NCBI GenBank assembly: GCA_905221615.1
Contig: CAJNDT010000326.1
Coordinates: forward strand, 62,001-126,000
Length of the DNA: 64,000 nucleotides
Reading direction: 5' to 3'
Source of the DNA: Symbiodinium sp. CCMP2592
Taxonomy: Eukaryota; Sar; Dinophyceae; Suessiales; Symbiodiniaceae
The stretch's first letter is position 1; the number at the start of each line of letters is the position of its first letter. Position numbers and translations under genes: made by a program. Below the pieces are notes generated by a model. The model was not told the origin of the DNA. It made no database searches and saw only the letters and a list, made by a program, of their open reading frames with translations. This document shows positions 1 to 11,394 of this stretch, in pieces.

Positions 1-915
1 AGCATCGTGGGCCACATCCAACTGCTCCAAGAGGTCCTCGACCAGCTGCCGCACGAAGAACAGATGAACACTGTCGGGACACTTCCTCGGACAGAGCCAT
101 CAGAGCCAGAGCCTTGCAGACTAATGCTCATGTTGTATGCCAAGACACGCCCACGTCTCCAGCTTCTGCCGGACCCAGCGGCGATGGCGTGCTACCGGCG
201 GCGACATTCAATTTAGTGAGCAGTTTCTGCCATGAGATATGCGTAGTTGCGGCTGCAGGCATATGCGCGAACACGAGCTTGCAACATGCATTGATAACAT
301 GTACGAGTGCTTCGATATGCTAAGAACTTCATCCGTGTGACTGGTGCGTGCTGCATGATCCAGCTGCGGCCATCAAAATCCCGCAGGTCTTCACACTAGG
401 TCGATCTCGCACGCTCCCTGTTGCTGATGCATAACGGCATAACGCATCTGAGGTCGAAGCAGGAGGACGAGGCCGAGCAAAGGCAGAGGAAGCCAAGCGC
501 AAGCAGGCGGAGGCCCTGGACGTTCCTACGAGCCCCGTAGCGGCAGTCACATGGCATTCACTTGATGTCGAAGCAATGCAATTTGCGCAGTCCAGCAAGA
601 AAGCCAACCCCAAAGCCAAAGGTTGCTTGCCTCAATCTCCGCAGAGCTAGTTATCGTGACAATAGCAGTACAAACTCTCTGCAACTGCTGCAACTAATCT
701 TTTTGAGCGCCTGCAAGCCGTCAGCCGCTAAAGTCCAATCGGCGGACCAGATGCGATCCAAATCGCTGAGCATAAGCGCGGGGATGAATGAGGCTGCAAA
801 CAAAGGGAACGGCAAGCCGCGTTCATCCGTCTTCCGCTCACTTCCGCTTCAGACGGCCTCCAACTGCCACCACCTCGAAAGTGCAGCGGCTGCACACAAG
901 CCTACACAAACTAGA
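1..915. other. No supportable gene
   Basis: Short ORFs occur on both strands, but none has a recognisable domain, consistent codon use or plausible exon boundaries. I see no RNA gene and no long repeat here. It may be intronic or intergenic DNA. Confidence 0.5.
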
Positions 916-2434
916 CGCATGCGAGGTCCCTGCCAGTCATGGGGAGCTTCATGCCAAGTTCCTGACAAAGCATGATTAAAGAAGCAGCCACATACCGATT
1001 CAAAGGCGACTCGAAGGACCCCTTGAGCCCCTTGAGGCCTTGCTCAGCGTCTCTTGCATCACGATCGCGGAACTGCTTGTGAGACCCACCTGAGACAGCG
1101 CCGTACATCACTCCACTTGCTCAAAACGTGCATCCCGCGACGTTTCGCAGCGCAGATTGGCCTCCATGAGCGGTGTCTCTGTGTCGATTTCCTCAAGCTC
1201 CGTCCCAGTGACCGCAGCGACGATGTCGCGAACCTCGCAGTCGTTGCCATGTGGAAGTCTATGAGAACTCTGCTGCGACGTTTCCCTCCGCGTCTTCGCC
1301 ATGACTGACTGCCTGGGGGGTGATGGCGCCGCCATGTCCAGGGTTGGCCTCGGCGCACGGTACCCCCCAGCTGCGAGCAGACCCAGCTGCGAAGAAAGAG
1401 GCAGCGTTCCGCCGTTCCGCTGAGCGCCGATCCCAGTGGAGCGCTGTATACGGCCCGCGCGGCGACGGGCGCGGCCTCCTGCAAGGACTGAGCATTCGGG
1501 CAGGACCCTCCGCTTTGGCACAAGACGGCCTCCAATGGAGCATCAGCCTAGTGCAACCACCTCGAAAGTGAGCGGCGGCACACAAGCCCACCGGACTGGT
1601 AGACAGCTTCCTTCCCAAGTGTCGGGCACCGGCGTCACGTCTGCTCCCGGCATGGGTCCCGGTACACCCGGTCTCGGCTCGCTGGGCCTCGGGACCGCGA
1701 GCGACTTGTGGAAACCTCGGTGCGTCCGTAAGTCGCGTCATCTCAGCTTGCCGCCGGGCGGTGGCGATGAGGCTGGGGTGCTTCAGCAACTCAGCCACAT
1801 TGCTAAATAGTAGTCATGAAGCTGTGCTGGACTGGACTGATTCATACTGGCACGTGCGCCGCCTCTCCCAGATGTCAGCACGAGTCTGGTCACGATCTCT
1901 CATACCTTCCTTCGCCCACGGAGCCCGCCCGCCCACACGGCCCTCAGGTTAAGGTCGACTGCCCACAGCGCCGAAGGGCCTAAAGGCTTTGTGGGGAGCT
2001 CCATCAGCCCGCGCCCCCAGCACACCTAATTACTGTTGACAATGTTTACACCTTCCGCAGTAACCCCAGTTCCAGTCTCCACAAAGCCTGCAGAAGAAGT
2101 ATGATGCACCTGCATAACATATGAGCTGTCCGTACGATTTCGATTTAAGTTGTAAGTCGTACGCGAGGGACGGCAGCAGCCTTCAAGGCAGCTGCTGGGT
2201 GGACAACTGCTCTTCCATACAGCTATTCGGCTACTACTCTCCTTCCGAGTTTGCCATGGCTTGATCGGCACCGTCAGGTCCCGACCACCCCAGGCACAGT
2301 GCCCCACAAAATTGCACTACATGCGACCTCCATCTCCACGAAAAGCTCTGTGGCGCAGCATGTTTTGGCATGAAACTATAGATCTGCATGAGCCTGAACT
2401 ACATTCCCCTCACCGGGCTACGTCCTGGCAGGGC
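916..2434. repeat. Direct duplication, copy 1
   Basis: From the motif CGCATGCGAGGTCCCTGCCAG at the left edge to a CTACATTCCCCTCACCG motif near the right edge, this stretch repeats at 3546-5216 in the same orientation. Identity is very high over roughly the first 900 bases and patchier after, with indels that make copy 2 about 150 bases longer. Both copies carry the same ACP-like remnant on the minus strand. I saw no terminal inverted repeats or target-site duplication, so segmental duplication is as likely as a mobile element. Confidence 0.8.
1059..1535 (-). pseudogene. Acyl-carrier-protein-like fragment, copy 1
   Basis: In the minus frame spanning 1108-1521 the translation contains VRDIVAAVTGTELEEIDTETPLMEANL. 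The part TELEEIDTETPLMEA resembles the segment just before the phosphopantetheine site in dinoflagellate polyketide/fatty-acid synthase carrier domains. The expected G-[LV]-D-S-L segment with the modified Ser is missing; after PLMEANL the frame runs into unrelated sequence and stops. The neighbouring frame also has stops, so this is either a broken exon or an exon end whose partner I cannot find. Family identity rests on one motif read by eye. Confidence 0.35.
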
Positions 2435-3545
2435 GAGCTCCGCACAACTTCCTCCGTCTTGAGCCATAGATCTGCATGGGTCACTGGCTGCGTGCTCCTG
2501 GAGCCCACACCTTGCGGCTCACTGTGAGTTTGCTATCGTTGGGCTATGTTGGGCTCATAAGGCCTATATGGTATTGTTGGTCCGGATGTGACAGTATCAG
2601 TTTTTCGAGAGAACCGCGAAACCAGCAAGACAGAAGGCCCAACGGACTCAGCGGAGGCACTAACGGACTCTTTGCGGGGCCCATGGCCAACTGCTGGCTT
2701 CTGGTTCTTGACACCTCACCCAGCGGAGGCATTAGCGGAATCTTCGCAGGGAAGCAGCAGCCCAAAGCAGATGCCAACGGCATGCACGCCTCAGCTGCCC
2801 TTTTCTACGGGTTCGACAAAACAAGCACTTGTTGCAGTTTAGTTGGCTTGAACTTCAACTTCTCAAAGATGATTCGCTTGGCGTGCGGATGTCATTTTGT
2901 GCAACGTCCGCAGCCCGCCGGTCGCGTGCCCTACCAGCGGTCGCCCTTCTCATCCTCCTCGTCCGACGAGTCCAGCCTTCAATCCGCGACAAGGTAGGTC
3001 AACTTGCATTCTGCGGCGGGCATCTCGCAGCCGTCGCCGAGGGCCAAGTGCCGGACCCGATGCGATCCAAATCGCCCAGGTCAGGAAGGTCCGAAATCCA
3101 CCTGAAATTGTACAGGAGTCCGCGGTCCGCGAAAGGCCAGGGGCCGCTCTGTGGGAGCAGTTGTCCGAGGAGCGTGCCGGCGGCGCCCAGGCAGGTTGGC
3201 CTTGATTGCCTGAAGGCACGAAGCACCAATGCAGCCTCACAGCCTCCTGCTTGCTCCGCTCTGTCCACACTGCACGCGCTCTTTTCCTTCCTCCAGGCGG
3301 CACGCGCGGAAGATCTGACGGGGGACGGGTGAGGTGGAGGCGCTGAGTTGCCTCTCAGCCCTGGATAGCCTTCTGCGAGGTCTGCTCTTGGACCATCTCT
3401 GCCCTGCGTATTGAAGCTCCAAGAACAGAGGGAGACATCAAAGGAAGCTCACACACACTCAGGGCTGGGCATGTCGGAAATGGTCGGGTAGTCAAAGACC
3501 TTAACAGTCAGGGCCGGTGGCTCTTTCCAAGCTCCACTCTTCTGG
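2435..3545. other. Spacer between the duplication copies, no supportable gene
   Basis: Overlapping ORFs in several frames show no domain or motif I recognise. No tRNA, rRNA or clear repeat is visible. It separates the two direct copies and may have arisen with them. Confidence 0.45.
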
Positions 3546-5216
3546 CGCATGCGAGGTCCCTGCCAGTGTCATGGGGAGCTTCATGCCAAGTTCCTGACAA
3601 AGCATGATTAAAGAAGCAGCCACATACCGATTCAAAGGCGACTCGAAGGACCCCTTGAGCCCCTTGAGGCCTTGCTCAGCGTCTCTTGCATCACGATCGC
3701 GGAACTGCTTGTGAGACCCGCCTGAGACAGCGCAGTACATCACTCCGCTTGCTCAAACGTCCATCCCACGACACGTTTCGCAGTGCAGATTGGCCTCCAT
3801 GAGAGGTGTCTCTGTGTCGATTTCCTCAAGCTCCGTCCCAGTGACTGCAGCGACGATGTCGCGAACCTCGCAGTTGTTGCCAAGTGGAATTCTATGAGAA
3901 CTCTGCTGCGACGTTTCCCTCCGCGCCTTCGCCATGACTGCCTCGGGGGTGATGGCCGCCATGTCCAGGGCTGGCCTCGGCGCACGGTACCCCCCAGCTG
4001 CGAGCAGACCCAGCTGCGAAGAAAGAGGCAGCGTTCCGCCGTTCCGCTGAGCGCCGATCCCAGTGGAGCGCTGTACGGCCCGCGCGGCGACGGGCGCGGC
4101 CTCCTGCAAGGACTTAGCATTGGGGCAGGACCCTCCGCTTTGACACAAGACGGCCTCCGATGGAGCATCAGCCTGTTGCAACCACCTCGAAAGTGAGCGG
4201 CGGCACACAAGCCCACCAGACTGGTAGACGGCTTCCTTCCCAAGTGTCGGGCACCGGCGTCACGTCTGCTCCCGGCATGGGTCCCGGTACACCCGGTCTC
4301 GGCTCGCTGGGCCTCGGGACCGCGAGTGACTTGTGGAAACCTCGGCGTGTCCGGAAGTCGCGTCATCTCAGCTTGCCGCCGGGCGGTGGCGATGAGGCTA
4401 GGGTGCTTCAGCAACTCAGCCACATTGCTCTGTTGTATATAGTAGTGATGAAGCTGTGCTGGACTGGACTGATTCATACTGGACTGGACTGATTCATACT
4501 GGCACGTGCACCGCCTCTTGCAGTTAGCATGAGTCTGGCCATAATCCACTCTTGCCTTGATCGCTTCTTATTCTCTATCCGCCGCCCGATACCGCCGCAC
4601 ACACCACCCTCAGTGACTCAGCGGACGCAACCTGTCGAGCTAAAGGGTTAGCCGCTAGCCCTCACCGCGCGCACTGCCCACAGCACCTAAAGGCCTCAAA
4701 GGCGAACGCGCTTTCAGGCGGGTGGGCAACGCTGCCCACACCCCACAGCTTTGGAGGGGTAAGACACACCTTGAGATTTGCTTCTCGGTGTGGGCAGCCC
4801 TCACCCCCAGCACACCCACACCTTTCACCTTCTGCAGCGACCCCATTGCCAGTCCCCTCACAACCCTGCGGCCACCGACGGACTTGCGTATTACAGGTTG
4901 CTTAAGTACCCGACTAGATTTTTGGGATGGCCACGACATGATCTTGATCGGCACCGTCAGGCCCCGACCACCCTGGCCCGCTCCTCGCCGTCCAGGTCCT
5001 CAGCAAGCAGAGTCTCAACCCACTGTACCCCAGCAGGTATGACTCTTGAGGAGAACGTGATCGAGATGGATCGATGGCATACTCAAGACAGGGGCCCCTG
5101 AGAAAAAGCCACAACACACGACCTCTATCTCTACGATGAGCTCTGAAAAGTTGCGGCGCAGCATTTTGAATGAGCCTGAGCTACATTCCCCTCACCGTGG
5201 CTGCGTCCTGGCAGTG
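3546..5216. repeat. Direct duplication, copy 2
   Basis: Same orientation as 916-2434 and nearly identical over its left half. It differs by small indels, for example a duplicated GGACTGGACTGATTCATACT near 4470-4500 and a changed flank after 4510. The right part matches copy 1 at the CTTGATCGGCACCGTCAGG and GCTACATTCCCCTCACCG motifs. Confidence 0.8.
3753..4208 (-). pseudogene. Acyl-carrier-protein-like fragment, copy 2
   Basis: Second copy of the remnant seen at 1059-1535. This frame reads a little longer upstream (PEAVMAKARRETSQ before the VRDIVAAVTG segment) and keeps ELEEIDTETPLMEANL, again without the DSL motif that would carry phosphopantetheine. Because both copies stop at the same point, the loss predates the duplication or the true exon ends there. 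Either way no intact carrier domain is encoded in this window. Confidence 0.35.
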
Positions 5217-5376
5217 CTGGTACAGCGTCAGTGCCTCTGTCGCTGCCTGCACTGTCTTGTCAGAGTTGCGCGACGCTTCACATAAAGAGGGCCACGTTGT
5301 CTGCGTTCTGTGTTTCAAGTTTGCAGAAATCCTCCCCATGATTTGCCGCTCGCCTCTGCGGCTTCCCGTGCCCGAT

Positions 5377-8300
5377 TCAAGGCCTCAAAATCACTGAATT
5401 CTCAAAGATGTAGTGACTTCTGCAACGGCAACTCCAGCCCACGACAAGTACATCCCGAAACAGCTGAGCCCTGCGCGAAGAGGTTGTCGCATGCGAGCAG
5501 GAGCGCATTGGCCTGAAGCTCTCTTTTATCATTTGCTGCTCCGTGACGCAAGGGCCGCATGTGGAACCTCCAATCCGTACTCGTCGAGCTCCCGAAATCG
5601 AAGAACCTTGAGAGCAAGGTATGCCGGTATGCCCCCGGAGTCTCAGGCCGTGCGAGCCCTTCAGCTCCTGATAAAAAACTCTGAGGGCTGCGGCGGCCTC
5701 GTCGAGGCTGCCCAGCGCCTCCTCGAAGCGCCCTTGGAAAGTCAGTGCCTGGGGGGGAGGGGCGTGCACCCGCCGCGATCCCCGACACAGCGCAACCGCA
5801 AGCTGCGCACCGGCCGGCCCCGTTCTTGCGTGCCTGCGCCCGGGCGCAGAGCAGCTGCCCGTGGAGCTCCGGAGCTGCCGAGGAGACCTTCAGCAGCTTC
5901 AGCCCAGCCTCAAACGAGACGGGGGGGGGACCCAGCGCGCAGAGTCGGGTTTCCAGCCGGGCCTCCGCGGACTTCAAGGACTTCTCTAAAGCCTAGGCAG
6001 AGTGTAGAAATCCGCAACCAAAGTCAATGCGAACATGCGCAGTCGCTCGCACTAAGTGGCATCGTGCTATCTACAACATCTTATACTGTGAGCAAGCGAG
6101 CATCTCGCAGGAGCTTTCACCCCGACAAGAACCTACAGACCCTACAGTGACACCCAGTCGGCACCCCGCATCTCTGGCGGCCCGCGGCGCAGGCTCCGAC
6201 ACGTCCAGGCTGGCTCCTCCAGGCAAGCAGAAAATCCCCGCCACCCTCCCTTCGACAATGTCGTGGGGCCCTCGGATGCGTTGTGCCTTCGCGAGCAGCC
6301 AGGCGTGCTGCATTTTCGGAAATGACACAGAGGCAAGCCACCTGAGCAAAGCGCAGCACATGCTTGAGAAACACCAAGCAAGCGGAGGTCTGGGCACCTC
6401 GTCTTCCGTCTGCTCCAGCTCACGGTACGCAGCTCGTGCCTGGGTCAGATCATCTCCATGGAATGGGATATGCCACCGCACCCCCTCTTCTGACTCTAGT
6501 ATAGGAGCTGCGTGGAACACAGAGCCAGCGTAATCTGCTGGCGAAAGCAATGAGGCCGGCACTCGTTCAGCCCACGTCACGGCCGCCTGGATTCACATGT
6601 CGGAAGGTATTGCAGGATGCTGCTCCTCAGCTGCATGTCCCACCTTGTGGTCGGCTTTCCGCCAAAAGATCTTACCACACAGTAGCTTCGCGTCCGCCTC
6701 CTCTCGCTTCTGCCTCTCCTGGCCAGGGAAAGATTCTTGTCAGGGAGCTGCACGGCTGCACGCACATGCACTGCTCGGGCGCCTGGTGGTAGAGATTGCA
6801 GGCCTTCTGTGCGCTCTGGAACGCCATCTCGTAGTCGCCCATCTCCAGCCTGCATTGCTGCATTGCCGCCCAAGACGGGAGAAACAGAGGAAACGCCGAG
6901 GGAATGCTGGGCAGCCCGCTGAAGCTGAGCGCATCGCAGCAAGGCCCTCGCCTGGCCCCTCGCCTAGGCGCTTTTGCACACGCCCTGCTTCTCGAATCCC
7001 GGAACGGAGAATCTGGACTCAGCCGGCAAACGTCGCCAGCCACCGCGAAGTGCTCGCGAAAGTCGGTGGCACGCGCTAGTGCATCCTACATGGCGAAGCC
7101 GACCGCCATCAAGCAGGCATTTCCCTTTGCACAGACTGTCTTCCTCGAGGTCGGTCGACTGGACCTGGGCATCGCAAAGCACCTCCATGGCATCTGCCTG
7201 CGCCGAGGTCAAGCCTTCGTGCGTCTCGTTCACGCATGCCCTGCATGCCCTTTCTCCGTGCCTTCTCGGCTTGTGCCGTGGCCTTGGCTTCGTCGAGCAT
7301 CCTCGGCGGCACTGCACAGCCCGAATGCTTCCGACCAGCATCTGCTGAGCTGCAAAATGAACGTGCTGAGCCGATGACGTCCACGCATTCTCTGCCATGG
7401 TCTTGGCCTTCGACAAGTCAGCCCCAAGGATAACGGCGAGCTTTCACGCATCACCAGGACTCCTCCGCTTGTGACCTCTGTAAATTCCTGCTTCGATGTC
7501 AAGCTCTTCTCCCCCCCCCTCCAGCTCACAAGAGTCTTGGTGTTGCCACTGCAAGTGGGACCAATCCAGTGCCCCAAACCCAGGATTGTCAAGAGATCTG
7601 AAGGCTGAGAGTCGTTGAAAGACGGTTGAAAGCCCGTCCGGCCTTCTCGAAGTCACCGGCCTGCCAGGCAGAAAATTCGGCTCTCAGACTCTTCGTGCAA
7701 CTCGAACTGCGTGGCACCGCGACAGTGCCCGAGTCGACGCATCTTCCATGTGCACGCTTTCTTAGACAACGCCTCGCTAAGACGTCAAAATGGGAGCTCT
7801 CTTTGCGCTCGACGAGTCGACGAGCAGAAGCTGTCACCCAAGTTGAGAAGCTCAGGCAGAAGGGAGGGGTGCGAGCAACAGCCAGCAAGAGCGCATCTCC
7901 CTGACGTGTGGGAGCCTCTGAACTTTAGGATAACTTTTCTCATTACTGCTCGTGCTTTGCGTGCTTCCAGCCCACTACCATTCTCACCAAGAATTGCCAG
8001 CTAGTCCCAATCCCAGCCCTGGCTCCCCTCTGAGGCCTCTGAGGCCAAGTCCCATCCCTCCGATGCTACAGAAAGTCTTACGACGCCACCACACAGCGAC
8101 GCCTGCAGGCGCGCCCGGGCCAGGCGGACGATCAGGGCCGCCTGCGCCTCGGTGGCTCCAATCTCCTGGCGGATGCGGGAGTCTCCACCACGTGCTTTCG
8201 ATGACAGGCTCCTTGGAAGTCCTTGCAGATGGGGATGCAGTCTTGTGCCGCAGAGGCCGCCTCCTGCGAAGGGGAACGTCTGCCTGAGGTGATGGCTTTG

Positions 8301-10490
8301 GCTTTGTAGAATTCCGTGGTCCTGCACCCTCCCAAGTCTGAGAAGAACCTGTGACAGGGCCACGGGCCACAGGGAACTGTCCAAAGAGTCGCAGGGTGGC
8401 GCCGCGCACGACCCGCTGCCTCCACGAGCAGACGCACGACCTCCACCTCCGCCAGCTTCTGGCCCTTCTGGCCTGCGGTAGGCCAAGGCCAAGCAGGTGC
8501 AGCGCTCTCAGTTAATGGAGGCTTTCAAATCAAGTCCCAGGTGCGCAGTCGGCTCAAGGACTCGGTGCAGAGGCGCCGGGCGCGACGGGGGTCCACGGGA
8601 AGGAGGCCTCACAAGCAAGCGACAGCGTCAGAGCCAGCGGAGTTAAGAGAGGGAGATGGGAGAGGGAGGAAGGGAGAGGGAGAGAGAGAGAGAGAGAGAG
8701 TCAGCGATCAGCAGGTGGGCCTTCCACAAGGGCCCGCAGAGCTTGGGGCTCCTCGCTTCCCGACACGGCCCGACATCGCACTGCATGCTTCCACACGTTT
8801 TGTTCATCGAAGCTTCGCCTGAGGAGACTCCAGGTCACAGTAGATCTCCCAGGCTTCTTCCGCGTCCGAAATGGCGCGATCACGATCCCCGAGCTTGCTG
8901 TTCCACACCTTACGACGCTGTTGTCGCCGTGTCTCCCGGAAACTTCATCCGATCACACTGACTTTTCTCTGCCCGAGGCTCCGAGAGCTTTCTCAATGTG
9001 CAGGCCTCCAAGCGCTTGTCCTCTGCGTCTGATCTGTGCATCTGTGAGACTTAGACAGAAGCTTTCGGTGCAGTCGATGCTGCGGAAGCCCCATCCCATC
9101 CCGTCCTTCAGCTCTAAGCTCAAGTCCAGCAGCTCGTCGGCCACTTCCAGGGCATCTTCCGGGGATGCCATCATCCCCTTGCCGTCCACCATCAGCAGCA
9201 GCGACATCGCCTCGGATGTCAGGAAGCGAAGCGGCGAAGCGGCGAAGCGCAGTTCCGTCGGCTCTCCACCCAAGGCCTCAAGGCGACGATTGCCGAGTTC
9301 CAGAGCCTTCTGCTTCGCCTGCAATTTTCTGCCACAAACGAGTGCTGCGGGGCGAGGGGCATCCCAAAGCCGGACCTCGCCGGCGTGCCTGAGCCCCATC
9401 TCCAAGCCTGCGAGGTCACCATCGCCCCTGGCCCAGGCTCGGGCGTCAGATGCGAGAGAACGAAAAGCGCAGGCGCAGACTCGCAGACTCAGCTGCCTCT
9501 CCATCTCCAGGGCGGCCAGGGCCAGTAGTGCTCGCGCCTGCAGAAGCCAAAGGTGCGCACACGCACACGGCGGCACGCACAGACACACCGCGCGCTCGGA
9601 GATGGGCGCTAGCGTGGGCCGTGGGCCTCCATGGCGCCGCTGAGCGCCCGCCTCGCCTCCTGCAGCCCGGCCTTGGCCTGCGCCTCCAGAGAGCGGAGAG
9701 CATCGCTCTTTGGATTTTCTTCCTTTCTGGACTGCACCTCTGCTGAGCCTCTCGCTCCCGCCTGGCTTCCATCGCCCTGCAGGCCCAGGGAGGCCTGCGC
9801 AGTCTGCTGCACGCAGACGGTTTAAAAGCCTGCAGCAGCTCGGCCTCTGCCACGGACACCAGAAGTTTCGCGACAGCACCGCGGTCTTCTGCCTTCTCCT
9901 TCTCCTTCTGCAATGACAATGCCAGAGTCACAAACCTCTTGAGCGACTGAATTGCCCACGCTTCCTCTTGCGCGAAGGCCAAAGCCTCGACGCGGCGTCC
10001 CTGATATTGAATTGGTTCGGAATTCACACAGCGCCGACTCCCGAAAGAAGCGATGATGGCACTCACTCACCATCCTTTTGCTATTTCCCGAGCCTGCCCG
10101 AGCAGGGACTTCACCACCAGGCGCACCGCGTCGGCAGCACCTTCGGTGCTGCCCGCATCGCGGAAGCTCTGCGCCGCCCTCCTGAAACTTGACAGAGATT
10201 TTAGCGGCCCCCACAAAGACTTTCTTGGGGGGGTCCTCTCGACACGAATTCTGCCGAGGGGCCGAGCTTCTGCCTCCGCTTCCCCGTAGCGCTCAGAGGC
10301 CAGCAATTCCTCGGCCTGCAGCGGGCATCCAACGGGATCCTTCTCAGAGGCTGTTTACTCGCCTCCCTTCTCAGACACCCCTCCACCCACTTTCCCCTAT
10401 CCGAGAGTCAACTGCCCGCCCCTAACCCGTTTCCGCTGCGCCTGGAGGAAGAGCTGGGCTGCGGCTCCTCCCTGGCAGATGTCGGAGATG
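5377..10490 (-). CDS. Multi-exon TPR-like repeat protein (exon structure approximate)
   Basis: A run of short minus-strand coding islands with helix-turn-helix repeat character. From 5' to 3' examples are GGAAAQLFLQAQRKR (about 10,430-10,480), LLASERYGEAEAEA (10,265-10,306), FRRAAQSFRDAGSTEGAADA (10,080-10,180), VEALAFAQEEAWAIQSLKRF (9,840-9,990), ARALLALAALEMERQLSLRV (9,400-9,540), DRAISDAEEAWEIYC (8,825-8,890), WQAGDFEKAGRAFNRLS (7,600-7,680), RLEMGDYEMAFQSAQKAC (6,790-6,860) and FQGRFEEALGSLDEAAAAL (5,690-5,760). The spacing of Gly/Ala/Tyr fits tetratricopeptide repeats, so a scaffold role is inferred. It may be more than one gene; the first and last exons are not defined. Interruptions between islands are short, as in other dinoflagellate genes. 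Confidence 0.5.
8646..8701. repeat. Purine (GA/GGGA) microsatellite
   Basis: A run of AGGGAG and AG units inside an intron of the TPR-like gene; simple-sequence expansion without coding value. Confidence 0.85.
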
Positions 10491-10503
10491 TAAGAACTGC
10501 ACT

Positions 10504-10521
10504 GATACACAGAGCGAGAGA

Positions 10522-10554
<33 letters not shown>

Positions 10555-10636
10555 CGAGGGAGGGAGGGAGGGAGGGAGGGAGGGAGGGAGGGAGGGAGGG
10601 GGAGAGGGAGCGAGAGAGAGAGGGAGAGAGGCAGAA
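10504..10636. repeat. GA / GGGA microsatellite
   Basis: GAGA tracts flank about ten GGGA tetranucleotides. Long ORFs reading through it (poly-Ser/Pro or poly-Arg/Glu) are artefacts of the repeat. From here to about 11,394 I see no supportable gene. Confidence 0.9.
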
Positions 10637-11394
10637 GCTAGAGAGACCGAGGCAGATGTTCTAAACATTGTCTACAGTATAGAGTCTATGTCCCCGTCTG
10701 TCTCTAAACCTGTGTAGATCCCAAGCCTCAGCGCCCCTGTTCCTGTTTCGGAATTGTGCGGCCTTGGCTTTGTAGAGCTCGCTCAAGTCATCGCCCGAAG
10801 CCTTTTTCATGGGGACAAAACTCTAGCCACACATGCCACGCACGACACTACATCACTACAACATGGCAGCAGTTTTTCATAGTAACACAGGGAATGCAGG
10901 GTGCACCATCTAAATGTAATCTAAACCTATATGTCATATGGAAACAAAACCAAAAAATTCAGATTCTTCCACGCCTGCCACATCCCCCAGCGCCCGGAGG
11001 CCCGGGACTGGGGAGTGGAGCCCTTCAGCCATGACTGAGCCAAAGCTGCGGAGAAAAGCCATGAAAAAGGCAGTCTCAAAACCGCAATTTGCAGGAGAAT
11101 GCTAATGGCTAATGCCATGCAAGAACTTCTTGGGCCTCCAAGGAATAGTACCTCTTCGGTGTCGCACACTCAAGACAGAGCAGCGCAGGATGCAAGTGCT
11201 GCGAAGTTGCGCGGAGTCGCGAACATGCTCGTCTTCATCCTCCATCCTGGAACGATGGCTGCAAGCAGCCACAATCAAGACCTATGAGCACTTCAGGCTG
11301 CCCCAAGGAAGGCCTGTCTTCGACTTTCCGTGCAATGTCCTGCTGCGTCGTACAGCACAAGGCCGGACCGAAGCGCAGAGAGCCTCAGCCTGGC

